A stretch of 40,440 bases of DNA from assembly GCA_019114845.1 (NCBI GenBank), contig DXEU01000057.1:1-40440 (forward strand), given 5' to 3'. The position numbers and the translations under genes were made by a program. The stretch is from Candidatus Lachnoclostridium stercoripullorum (GTDB lineage Bacteria > Bacillota > Clostridia > Lachnospirales > Lachnospiraceae). Below, piece after piece: positions 8,064 through 15,968 of this stretch (position 1 is the stretch's first letter; each line of letters opens with the position of its first letter). The notes under the pieces are model-generated. The model was given only the letters and a program-made list of their open reading frames with translations. It ran no database searches and was not told where the DNA came from.

Positions 8064-8843
8064 ATGATTTTTGATACCCATGCCCATTATGACGATGAGG
8101 CGTTTGACGAGGACAGGGAGGAGCTGATCGCCAGCCTTCCCGCCGGAGGCATTGAGGCGGTGGTGAACGTGGGGGCCAGCCTGGAGAGCACCAGGACGAC
8201 GCTGGCGCTGGCGGAGCGATACCCGTACTTTTACGCCGCAGCCGGCGTCCACCCCAGCGAGACGGGGGAGCTGACGGAGGCGGATATGGAGTGGCTTAAA
8301 GAGGTCTGCGGCCGCCCGAAGGTGGTGGCTGTGGGGGAGATCGGCCTGGACTACCACTGGGATGAGCCGGAGCGGGAGGTGCAGAGGCGGTGGTTTTCCC
8401 GCCAGCTGGAGCTGGCCCGGGAGGTGAAGCTGCCGGTGATCATCCACAGCCGGGACGCGGCCAAAGACACCCTGGACATCATGAAGGCGGCCCGGTCGGA
8501 GGAGATCGGCGGTGTGATCCACTGCTTTTCCTACGGCGTGGAGCTGGCCAGGGAGTACCTGGATATGGGATTTTATATCGGCATCGGCGGGGTGCTCACC
8601 TTCACCAACGGGAAGAAGCTGAAGGAGGTGGCCGCCTTTGCCCCCCTGGACCGCATCGTGCTGGAGACGGACTGCCCCTACCTGGCACCCGTCCCCAACC
8701 GCGGAAAGAGAAATTCTTCCCTGAATCTGCCCTGGGTGGTGAAGGCCCTGGCGCAGATCAAGGGAGTGACGGAGGAAGAGATTGAGAAGTGGACCGGTGA
8801 GAACGCCAGGCGTCTGTATCGGATCCAAGAAGGACAGGAGTAG
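8064..8843 (+). CDS. tatD: TatD-family metal-dependent hydrolase (DNase)
   Basis: A 259-residue TIM-barrel metallohydrolase. Metal ligands are seen in order: FDTHAHYDD, the glutamate in VGEIGLDYHW, VIIHSRDA, GVIHCFSYG and LETDCPYLAP. TatD proteins act as 3'-5' DNases and have been linked to DNA repair and quality control. The ATG at 8064 is chosen because TTGGAGGAGA lies just upstream; an in-frame extension would overlap traX. Only three bases separate it from rsmA, so the two are surely co-transcribed. Confidence 0.93.
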   Translation: MIFDTHAHYDDEAFDEDREELIASLPAGGIEAVVNVGASLESTRTTLALAERYPYFYAAAGVHPSETGELTEADMEWLKEVCGRPKVVAVGEIGLDYHWDEPEREVQRRWFSRQLELAREVKLPVIIHSRDAAKDTLDIMKAARSEEIGGVIHCFSYGVELAREYLDMGFYIGIGGVLTFTNGKKLKEVAAFAPLDRIVLETDCPYLAPVPNRGKRNSSLNLPWVVKALAQIKGVTEEEIEKWTGENARRLYRIQEGQE

Positions 8844-8846
8844 TGT

Positions 8847-9704
8847 ATGGCAAATCTGGGAATTGCAAAGAATACCATTGAGATCATCCAGAAATATGAG
8901 TTCGCCTTTCAGAAGCGGTTCGGGCAGAATTTTCTGGTGGATACCCGCGTGCTGGAGAAGATTATCCAGGCAGCGGGGCTGACGAAGGAGGATATGGTGC
9001 TGGAGATCGGTCCGGGAATCGGCACCATGACCCAGTACCTGGCGGAGCACGCGGGCCGGGTGGTGGCGGTGGAGATCGACGCCAACCTCCTGCCCATTCT
9101 GGACGAGACGCTGAGGGACTATGACAATGTGACTGTGATCAACGAGGACATTCTGAAGGTGGACGTGGCGGCCTTGGCGGAGAAGTACAACGGGGGACGG
9201 CCCATCAAGGTGGTGGCCAATCTTCCCTACTACATCACCACCCCCATCATCATGGGGCTGTTTGAGAGCCATGTGCCCATCCACAACATCACGGTGATGG
9301 TGCAGAAGGAGGTGGCGGACCGGATGCAGGCCGGGCCGGGCACCAAGAATTACGGCGCGCTCTCCCTGGCGGTTCAGTACTATGCGGAGCCGTACATCGT
9401 GGCCAATGTGCCCCCCAACTGCTTCATTCCCCGGCCCAATGTGGGGTCGGCGGTGATTCGCCTCACCCGGCACGAGGAGAAGCCGGTGGAGGTGAAGGAT
9501 GAGAAGCTGATGTTCGCCCTGATCCGGGCGTCCTTCAACCAGAGGCGGAAGACGCTGGCCAACAGCCTGAGCAACTCGCCGGAGCTGTATTTCACAAAGG
9601 AGGAGATCGGCGCGGCCATTGAAGCGATGGGGCTCTCCCCGTCGGTCCGGGGAGAAGCCCTGACCCTGGAGCAGTTTGCGAAGCTGGCGGATCTGCTGGG
9701 GTAA
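8847..9704 (+). CDS. rsmA: 16S rRNA (adenine1518-N6/adenine1519-N6)-dimethyltransferase
   Basis: A 285-residue SAM-dependent methyltransferase (RsmA/KsgA) that dimethylates two adenosines in helix 45 of 16S rRNA during small-subunit maturation. The N-terminal FGQNFLVDTRVLEKI, motif I LEIGPGIGTMTQYLA, the acidic VEIDANL, and the catalytic NLPYYITTPII are all present, with the C-terminal ASFNQRRKTLANSLSN. Length is normal. AGGACAGGAG precedes the ATG. The tatD-rsmA order is widespread in Firmicutes, which supports both calls. Confidence 0.96.
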   Translation: MANLGIAKNTIEIIQKYEFAFQKRFGQNFLVDTRVLEKIIQAAGLTKEDMVLEIGPGIGTMTQYLAEHAGRVVAVEIDANLLPILDETLRDYDNVTVINEDILKVDVAALAEKYNGGRPIKVVANLPYYITTPIIMGLFESHVPIHNITVMVQKEVADRMQAGPGTKNYGALSLAVQYYAEPYIVANVPPNCFIPRPNVGSAVIRLTRHEEKPVEVKDEKLMFALIRASFNQRRKTLANSLSNSPELYFTKEEIGAAIEAMGLSPSVRGEALTLEQFAKLADLLG

Positions 9705-9737
9705 GTATTTTAAATTAATGAACGGGGGCTTAATCGC

Positions 9738-11219
9738 ATGATCAGAGAGTGGGAACCGGCGGGGCAGCCGGAGGAGGAAGAGGTCAAAGAACGGCTTCAG
9801 ACGGCGGAGGAGAAGCTGGAGATGTATCAGCTGCTGATGAAGGAACACCGCCTGCCGGTGCTTGTTCTGGTGGAAGGCTGGGGCGCGGCGGGAAAGGGGA
9901 GCGTCATCAGCCGGGTGATCCGGGATATGGATCCCCGCTTTTTCCGGGTGGCCGCCATGGGGGAGCGCACCCAGGAGGAGAGGCGGAAACCATTCCTGCA
10001 CCGGTACGCGGTGCGGGTGCCCCAGGAGGGGAAATTTGAGTTCCTGGACGGAGGCTGGCTGGACGAGACGGTGAGAGACCGGTTTTACGGGGATCTGGCG
10101 GAGAGAGATTGGGACCGGCGGATGGAGAGCATTCGCCGGTTTGAACGGCAGCTGGCGGACAACGGGTACCTGGTGCTGAAATTTTTCTTCCAGATTTCCG
10201 CCAGGGAGCAGAGAAAGCGGCTGAAGGTTCTGGACGAGGACAAGGATACGAGATGGCGGGTGAGCCGCTGGGATCGGGACCAGAACGAGAACTATGAGGC
10301 GTGCGGGGAGCTGTACGCGCGGGCCCTGGAGGAGACGGATGTTCCCTGGGCCCCCTGGCATGTGGTGGACGCCAGGGACAGGAGATGGGCGGCTCTGCAG
10401 GTGATGGAAGTTCTGTGCAGCCGGCTGGAGTCCGCCTTCCGGGAGGAGAGAGAGCCGGCGCCTGTGCGGCCCTGCCCCTTTCCCATGGTTGAGATGCCGC
10501 TCCTCTCCCAGGTGGATTTGAGCGCCAGGATATCGGAGGAGGAGTACAAGGAGGAGCGCAGGCAGCTGCAGGCCCGCTTGGGGGAGCTCCACAACCGCCT
10601 GTACCGGAAAAAGGTGCCGGTCATCATCGTCTACGAAGGCTGGGATGCCGCGGGAAAGGGCGGAAATATCAAGCGCCTGGCCGGGGCGCTGGACCCCAGG
10701 GGCTATGAGGTGATCCCCATCGCCAGCCCGGAACCCTACGAGAAGGCCCGGCACTACCTCTGGAGATTCTGGACCAGACTTCCCAAGACCGGCCACATCG
10801 CCATCTTCGACCGCAGCTGGTACGGCCGGGTGATGGTGGAGCGGCTGGAGGGATTCTGCACGGAGGACGACTGGAGGCGGGCCTACAATGAGATCAACGA
10901 GTTCGAGCGGGAACTCTGCGACTGGGGAGCGGTGGTTGTCAAGTTCTGGGTGCAGATCGACAAGGACACCCAGCTGGCCCGGTTTAGGGACAGGGAGCGC
11001 GCGCCGGAGAAGCGCTGGAAGATCACGGACGAGGACTGGAGAAACCGGGAGAAGTGGGATCAGTACGAGGCGGCGGTCGACGAGATGATTAGGAAGACCA
11101 GCACGGAGTTTGCCCCCTGGTACATTCTGCCCTCCGTGGACAAGAGGTATGCCAGAATCCAGGCCATGAAAATCGTGATTCAAAGGCTGGAGGAGGTTCT
11201 TTTTGACCGGGCGGAGTGA
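9738..11219 (+). CDS. pap: Polyphosphate:AMP phosphotransferase (fused class II PPK2)
   Basis: A 493-residue protein made of two PPK2 domains in tandem (about 1-240 and 270-493), the layout of class II enzymes that phosphorylate AMP to ADP from polyphosphate. The N-terminal copy has VEGWGAAGKG (46-54) and the C-terminal copy YEGWDAAGKG (around 300). The C-terminal copy keeps the DRSWYGR lid, while the N-terminal copy has a degenerate LDGGWLDETVRDRFYGD. The catalytic unit is therefore probably the second. It starts 33 bases after rsmA with a GGGGG-type site. No polyphosphate kinase gene is adjacent. Confidence 0.9.
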   Translation: MIREWEPAGQPEEEEVKERLQTAEEKLEMYQLLMKEHRLPVLVLVEGWGAAGKGSVISRVIRDMDPRFFRVAAMGERTQEERRKPFLHRYAVRVPQEGKFEFLDGGWLDETVRDRFYGDLAERDWDRRMESIRRFERQLADNGYLVLKFFFQISAREQRKRLKVLDEDKDTRWRVSRWDRDQNENYEACGELYARALEETDVPWAPWHVVDARDRRWAALQVMEVLCSRLESAFREEREPAPVRPCPFPMVEMPLLSQVDLSARISEEEYKEERRQLQARLGELHNRLYRKKVPVIIVYEGWDAAGKGGNIKRLAGALDPRGYEVIPIASPEPYEKARHYLWRFWTRLPKTGHIAIFDRSWYGRVMVERLEGFCTEDDWRRAYNEINEFERELCDWGAVVVKFWVQIDKDTQLARFRDRERAPEKRWKITDEDWRNREKWDQYEAAVDEMIRKTSTEFAPWYILPSVDKRYARIQAMKIVIQRLEEVLFDRAE

Positions 11220-11235
11220 TATATTGTAAAAAGCT

Positions 11236-12000
11236 TTGATCCGGGGCAAAGGTTTGAACAGGAAAATCGGTGAGCTTTTAATGGGGCTGGCCCTGCTTTT
11301 GGCCGTCTTTTTCGCGGCCCGCCATCTGGGACTCTCGGAGGCATCCAGGGCCCAGAGCCGGGCTGCGTCCGGGCGGGAGCAGAAGGTGGTGGCCATCGAC
11401 GCCGGCCACGGGGGAAATGACCCGGGAAAGGTGGGCGTCAACGGCAGCCTGGAGAAGGATATCAATCTGGCCGTCGCCGAAAGGCTGAAGCGGTATCTGG
11501 AGCAGTCGGATGTGCAGGTGGTGATGACCAGGGAGGAGGACAAGGGGCTCTACCGGGACAGGGATCAGAGAAAGAAGATGGCGGACATGAAAAAGCGCTG
11601 CCAGGTGATCAACAAGGCCGAGCCGGACGCGGTGGTGAGCATCCACCAGAACAGCTATCCCCAGGAGGACGTCTCCGGGGGCCAGGTATTCTACTATCGG
11701 GATTCCGGGGAGGGAAGGCGGCTGGCGGAGCGGATCCAGGAGCGATTCTCCCTCCTTTCCGGCGGGGAGAATGGGAGGCAGGCCAAGAGCAACGATAGCT
11801 ACTATCTTCTGCTCCACGTGGAGAGCCCCGTGGTGATCGTGGAGTGCGGCTTTCTCAGCAACTGGGCGGAGGCAAGGCGGCTGGCGGACGAGGAGTACCA
11901 GGACCGGCTGGCCTGGACCATCCACATGGGCATTATGGAGTACTTAAACGGCGCCGGCGCCCGGGCGGCTGAAATTACGGAAAAAGGAGAGACATCATGA
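11236..12000 (+). CDS. N-acetylmuramoyl-L-alanine amidase, CwlD-like
   Basis: An Amidase_3 zinc enzyme that cuts the bond between N-acetylmuramate and the stem peptide. Zinc and catalytic residues are in IDAGHGGNDPG, GSLEKDINLAVA, VSIHQNSYPQ and IVECGFLSN. A single N-terminal hydrophobic segment (LLMGLALLLAVFFAA) acts as signal or anchor. Size and single-domain layout fit CwlD, which makes muramic delta-lactam in the spore cortex, but a housekeeping role is not excluded. The start is uncertain: TTG at 11236, TTG at 11254 (GGGG eight bases upstream) or ATG at 11281. The stop overlaps the next start by ATGA. Confidence 0.85.
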   Translation: MIRGKGLNRKIGELLMGLALLLAVFFAARHLGLSEASRAQSRAASGREQKVVAIDAGHGGNDPGKVGVNGSLEKDINLAVAERLKRYLEQSDVQVVMTREEDKGLYRDRDQRKKMADMKKRCQVINKAEPDAVVSIHQNSYPQEDVSGGQVFYYRDSGEGRRLAERIQERFSLLSGGENGRQAKSNDSYYLLLHVESPVVIVECGFLSNWAEARRLADEEYQDRLAWTIHMGIMEYLNGAGARAAEITEKGETS

Positions 12001-13124
12001 TAAAAAAAGAGGTTTTGGAGATCAGAAAGCTGTTCCGCATGGAGGATTGCTGCCTCAGCCGCATCTGCGGCTGCTATGTGGACCACGAGAAGACGAAAAA
12101 GCTGGAATTTAAGGAAAATTTCCTGGCCCTGCCGGAGGAGGAGGGCTTTAAATATCTGAAGCTGTTCAAAAAGGCTCTGTCCGGGAGTATCGGGAGAACG
12201 CTGCAGAATATCGAATTTCCCCTGGCGGAGGAGGGGGAAGGCGGGAGACAGCAGTTCTTGTACCAGGTGAGGGAATCTGGCCTCAAGGACGAGGAGCTGC
12301 TGGATCAGCTGTACGACCGCATCATCGATACATACCCCTTCGGGGAGAACTACCTGATTCTCATGATCCACGGCCTCTACGACGTGCCCGGGCGGGCTTC
12401 GGACGGGATGACCATGGAGGACGCCTCGGAGATCGTCTACGAGTTCGTGCTGGGCTGCATCTGCCCCGTGGCCCTGTCAAAGCCGGGACTCTGCTACAAT
12501 GAGACGAGCAACCACATCGAGGACCGCTCCCGGGATTGGCTGGTGGGGGATCCCATGACGGGCTTTCTCTTCCCGGCCTTCAACGACCGCCAGTCGGACA
12601 TCCACAGCCTGCTGTACTACTCCAAGAAGGCGGCGGACCTGCTGCCGGAGTTTGTGGAGGAGATGTTCGGCTGCACGGCCCCGGTGGACGCCGGGACGCA
12701 GCGGGAGATGTTCCACACCGTCATCGCCGACACCCTGGGGGAGAAGCTGAACTATGAGACGGTGCGGGAAATCCACGACAATCTCCAGGAGATGATCGCC
12801 GCCCACGAGGACGATCCGGAACCTTTGGAGCTGTCCGGCCGGGATGTGAAGCGCCTGCTGGAGCAGAGCGGAGCGCCGGAGGAGAAGCTGGAGAATTTCG
12901 ACCGGGAATATGCCAAAACCGCCGGCGAGAAAACGGTGCTCATGGCGGAGAATATCACCGATTCCAGGAAGTACAGCATCAAGACGCCGGACATCACCAT
13001 CCAGGTGAGCCCGGAGTGCGCCGGCCTCATTGAGACCAGGGTCATCGACGGGAAAAAATGTCTGGTGATCGCCGTGGACGACAACGTGGAGGTGAACGGG
13101 ATGCCGGTGAAGGGAATCAGCTGA
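11997..13124 (+). CDS. DUF4317 family protein
   Basis: A 375-residue soluble protein of unknown function, matching the clostridial DUF4317 family in its opening (KEVLEIRKLFRMEDCCLSR then ICGCYVDHEKTKKLEFKENF) and through the central region. No signal peptide, membrane segment or known catalytic motif was seen. It is translationally coupled to the amidase by a four-base overlap and has AAAAAGGAGAG upstream. A 20-bp tandem repeat and a terminator follow its stop. I do not assign a function. Confidence 0.8.
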   Translation: MIKKEVLEIRKLFRMEDCCLSRICGCYVDHEKTKKLEFKENFLALPEEEGFKYLKLFKKALSGSIGRTLQNIEFPLAEEGEGGRQQFLYQVRESGLKDEELLDQLYDRIIDTYPFGENYLILMIHGLYDVPGRASDGMTMEDASEIVYEFVLGCICPVALSKPGLCYNETSNHIEDRSRDWLVGDPMTGFLFPAFNDRQSDIHSLLYYSKKAADLLPEFVEEMFGCTAPVDAGTQREMFHTVIADTLGEKLNYETVREIHDNLQEMIAAHEDDPEPLELSGRDVKRLLEQSGAPEEKLENFDREYAKTAGEKTVLMAENITDSRKYSIKTPDITIQVSPECAGLIETRVIDGKKCLVIAVDDNVEVNGMPVKGIS

Positions 13125-13129
13125 CGGGG

Positions 13130-13180
13130 TGCAGAACATACTGACAGAATGCAGAACGTGCAGACAGAATGCAGAACATA
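13130..13180 (+). repeat. 20-bp tandem repeat, 2.5 copies
   Basis: Units start at 13130, 13150 and 13170 with TGCAGAAC. The first two share GACAGAA at the end; the third runs into the terminator stem. It lies just after the DUF4317 stop. Confidence 0.8.
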
Positions 13181-13203
13181 AGGGCGTGCCGAGGCACGCC
13201 CTT
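13180..13203. terminator. Terminator between convergent DUF4317 and asnA genes
   Basis: AAGGGCGTGCC (13180-13190) pairs perfectly with GGCACGCCCTT (13193-13203), leaving a tight tetraloop. The flanks are not strongly T-rich, but the position between two convergent stops supports the call. Confidence 0.65.
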
Positions 13204-13219
13204 GTTGATTGGCAGAATT

Positions 13220-14227
13220 TTAAAGAAGATAGATTTTGTGCTTGGCGCACTCCTCTCTGAGCCCCATGGGCCAGATGCTGGCCTGCACCTCGCCGATGTG
13301 GGCGCGGCAGAGAAGAAGCATGCACAGGCGGGACTGGCCGATGCCGCCGCCGATGGTGTAGGGGAGCTCGCCGTCCAAGAGCATGCGGTGGAAGGGAAGC
13401 TGCTCCCGCTCCAGGCAGCCGGCCTTGGAGAGCTGCTCGTGGAGGGCTTTCTCGTCCACGCGGATTCCCATGCTGGAGATCTCCAGGGCTCTCTGCAGGG
13501 GCTCAAACCAGAAGAGGATGTCCCCGTTCAAGGACCAGTCGTCGTAGTCCGGGGCGCGGCCGTCGTGGGGCTCTCCGCTGGCCAGCTTGCCGCCGATCTG
13601 CATCAGGAAGACGCAGCCGTGCTCTCTGCAGATGAGATTTTCCCTCTCCTTGGGGGTCTTGTCCGGCCAGCGGTCCTCCAGCTCCTGGGTGGTCACGAAG
13701 ACGATCTCCTTGGGGAGGTGGTTGACGGCGTCGGGGTATTTGTACCACACCTCGTGCTGCATGTGCTTGATGATCTTGAAGATGGTGCGGACGGTCTCCT
13801 CCAGGGTCTCACGGGTGCGGTCCTCCTTGCGGATAACCTTCTCCCAGTCCCACTGGTCCACGTAGCAGGAGTGGAGATTGTCCAGCTCCTCGTCCCGGCG
13901 GATGGCGTTCATGTTGGTGTAGAGGCCCTCGCCCACCTGGAAGCCGTATTCCTTTAAGGCCATGCGCTTCCACTTGGCCAGGGAGTGAACCACCTCCACC
14001 GTCTCGCCGGGGATGTCGGCCATGTCGAAGGACACGGGGCGCTCCACGCCGTTTAAGTCGTCGTTGAGACCGCTGCTCTTGGGAAGGAACAGGGGGGCGG
14101 AGATGCGCTCCAGGTTCATTTCTCTTCCAAATTCCTTCTGAAAGGTGTCACGGATATATTTGATGGCTTCCTGCGTCTGCCGGATACTTAACTTGGGGTC
14201 ATAATCTTTGGGAATAATAAGTGCCAT
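13220..14227 (-). CDS. asnA: Aspartate--ammonia ligase (asparagine synthetase A)
   Basis: A 335-residue enzyme that makes asparagine from aspartate, ammonia and ATP, related to class II aminoacyl-tRNA synthetases. Typical text includes [61 protein letters not shown] and the C-terminal [14 protein letters not shown]. The ATG at 14227 is preferred because AGGAGG lies seven bases before it; an earlier in-frame ATG at 14251 would put the ribosome site inside the gene. It is a single-gene unit with its own promoter (14258-14286). The leader is too short for an Asn T-box. Confidence 0.95.
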   Translation of the reverse strand: MALIIPKDYDPKLSIRQTQEAIKYIRDTFQKEFGREMNLERISAPLFLPKSSGLNDDLNGVERPVSFDMADIPGETVEVVHSLAKWKRMALKEYGFQVGEGLYTNMNAIRRDEELDNLHSCYVDQWDWEKVIRKEDRTRETLEETVRTIFKIIKHMQHEVWYKYPDAVNHLPKEIVFVTTQELEDRWPDKTPKERENLICREHGCVFLMQIGGKLASGEPHDGRAPDYDDWSLNGDILFWFEPLQRALEISSMGIRVDEKALHEQLSKAGCLEREQLPFHRMLLDGELPYTIGGGIGQSRLCMLLLCRAHIGEVQASIWPMGLREECAKHKIYLL

Positions 14228-14257
14228 AGTGTTACCTCCTGATAAAATCACTTTCCC

Positions 14258-14286
14258 ATCTTAGCAGAATAAAGGAGAGAATGCAA
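14258..14286 (-). promoter_or_regulatory. asnA promoter
   Basis: On the minus strand TTGCAT (14281-14286) and TAAGAT (14258-14263) are 17 bases apart, giving a leader of about 25 bases. Confidence 0.6.
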
Positions 14287-14295
14287 GAGAAACCG

Positions 14296-14325
14296 TTGAT
14301 ATGGGGGACGGAAATGTGGTATGGT
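14296..14325 (+). promoter_or_regulatory. Promoter of the Sua5 gene cluster
   Basis: TTGATA (14296-14301) lies 18 bases before an extended -10, TGGTATGGT (14317-14325). A GCGGGCT/AGCCCGC hairpin (14341-14357) without a T run lies in the leader, upstream of the start at 14377. Confidence 0.5.
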
Positions 14326-14376
14326 ATACAGTAGACGTTTGCGGGCTTTAAGCCCGCGGGAAAAGAGGCATAGAGG

Positions 14377-15447
14377 ATGAATACAAAGAGAGTTGTGATA
14401 GAGGATGTGAAGCATCCGAGGGACGAGGAGCTTCTGGAGGCGGCGGAGATCTTGAGGGCCGGCGGCCTGGTGGCCTTCCCCACGGAGACGGTCTACGGCC
14501 TGGGAGCCAATGCCCTGAACGAGGAAGCGGCGAAGAAGATTTACGCGGCCAAGGGGCGGCCGTCGGACAACCCCCTCATCGCCCACATATCCGGGGAGAA
14601 TGAACTGAGGCCCCTGGTGTCGGAGATTCCGGAGGCGGGGAGAAAGCTGATGGAGGCGTTCTGGCCGGGGCCCCTGACCATCATTTTTCCCAAGAGCGAG
14701 GCGGTGCCCTACGGCACCACCGGCGGTTTGGACACGGTGGCAGTGCGGATGCCCAGCGACCCGGTGGCCAACCGCCTGATCGCCCTGGCGGGGGTGCCGG
14801 TGGCGGCCCCCAGCGCCAACACCTCCGGGCGGCCCAGCCCCACCACAGCGGACCACGTGTGGGAGGACATGAATGGGAAGATTGAGATGATTCTGGACGG
14901 CGGGCCGGTGGGCATCGGCGTGGAGTCCACCATCGTGGACGTGACCGGGGAGGTGCCCATGCTGCTGCGCCCGGGTGCAATCACCATGGAGATGCTGGAG
15001 GAGCTTCTGGGGCGGGTGGAGATGGATCCCGCCATCACCGGGCCCATGAGCCCGGATATGCACCCCAAGGCGCCCGGGATGAAGTACCGCCACTACGCCC
15101 CCAAGGCGGATATGACCTTGGTGGAGGGGGAGACGGGGGCCATGGCCAGGGAAATCTGCCGCCTGGCCGGGGAGAGCCTGGCTGCGGGAAAGCGGACGGG
15201 GATCGTGTGCACGGAGGAGACCAAGCACCTGTACCCGGAGGAGCTTCAGAGAGAGGCCCGCTTCTTCAGCATGGGGGAGCGTTCCAGGGAGGAGACCATC
15301 GCCCACAACCTCTACGCGGTGCTGCGGGAGTTTGACGAGGTGGACGTGGAGCAGATCTTCTGCGAGGCGTTCCCGGACACGGAGCTGGGGCAGGCGATTA
15401 TGAACCGCCTGATCAAGGCGGCGGGACATAAGATCGTAAAGGTCTGA
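14377..15447 (+). CDS. L-threonylcarbamoyladenylate synthase (Sua5 type)
   Basis: Makes threonylcarbamoyl-AMP from threonine, bicarbonate and ATP for the t6A37 modification of ANN-decoding tRNAs. Residues 15-210 are the YrdC domain (GGLVAFPTETVYGLGANA, AKGRPSDNPLIAHIS, RMPSDPVANRLI, APSANTSGRPSPT, VESTIVDVTG). A C-terminal Sua5 domain follows after a linker containing HPKAPGMKYRHYAPKA, the segment that closes over the active site. At 356 residues it is the long Sua5 form, not short TsaC. It leads a cluster continuing into the dCMP deaminase 20 bases later. Confidence 0.93.
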   Translation: MNTKRVVIEDVKHPRDEELLEAAEILRAGGLVAFPTETVYGLGANALNEEAAKKIYAAKGRPSDNPLIAHISGENELRPLVSEIPEAGRKLMEAFWPGPLTIIFPKSEAVPYGTTGGLDTVAVRMPSDPVANRLIALAGVPVAAPSANTSGRPSPTTADHVWEDMNGKIEMILDGGPVGIGVESTIVDVTGEVPMLLRPGAITMEMLEELLGRVEMDPAITGPMSPDMHPKAPGMKYRHYAPKADMTLVEGETGAMAREICRLAGESLAAGKRTGIVCTEETKHLYPEELQREARFFSMGERSREETIAHNLYAVLREFDEVDVEQIFCEAFPDTELGQAIMNRLIKAAGHKIVKV

Positions 15448-15466
15448 GGGAAGGAGGAGATATCGG

Positions 15467-15961
15467 ATGTCAAATAAGAGGACAGATTATATAACCTGGG
15501 ATGAGTATTTTATGGGGGTGGCCATGCTGGCCGCCAAGAGATCCAAGGATCCCAGCACCCAGGTGGGGGCCTGCATTGTCAGCGAGGACAATAAGATCCT
15601 CTCCATGGGGTACAACGGCTTTCCCAAGGGCTGCTCCGACGACGAGTTCCCCTGGGGGAAGGAGCACGAGGCGGACGATCCGTACAATGCCAAATATTTC
15701 TACTCCACCCACAGTGAGCTGAACGCCATCTTAAATTACCGGGGGGGAAGCCTGGAGGGGAGCAAGCTGTACGTGACCTTATTTCCCTGCAACGAGTGCG
15801 CCAAGGCCATCATCCAGGCGGGGATCAAGACCCTGATTTACGGGGAGGACAAGTACGCGGACACGCCGGCGGTGCGGGCCTCCAAGCGGATGCTCAACGC
15901 GGCGGGGGTGCGCTACTACCAGTACCAGCCCACGGGCAGAAAGATTACTCTGGAAGTGTAG
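15467..15961 (+). CDS. Deoxycytidylate (dCMP) deaminase, ComEB-type
   Basis: A 164-residue zinc deaminase that converts dCMP to dUMP for dTTP synthesis. Zinc ligands are His82 with the catalytic Glu84 in HSELNAIL, and Cys108 and Cys111 in FPCNECAKAII. The N-terminal WDEYFMGVAMLAAKRSKDPS and GYNGFPKGCSDDEFPW are family-typical. AAGGAGGAGAT lies upstream of the ATG. It sits between the Sua5 and radical SAM genes, with no competence genes near, so a plain nucleotide role is likely. Confidence 0.93.
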   Translation: MSNKRTDYITWDEYFMGVAMLAAKRSKDPSTQVGACIVSEDNKILSMGYNGFPKGCSDDEFPWGKEHEADDPYNAKYFYSTHSELNAILNYRGGSLEGSKLYVTLFPCNECAKAIIQAGIKTLIYGEDKYADTPAVRASKRMLNAAGVRYYQYQPTGRKITLEV

Positions 15962-15968
15962 ATATATT

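Noticed and set aside
7989-11543. A 1184-codon open frame on the minus strand
   Set aside because: It lies opposite tatD, rsmA, the PPK2 gene and cwlD, all with clear motifs. The product is low-complexity His/Leu/Pro/Arg-rich text typical of GC-rich antisense frames.
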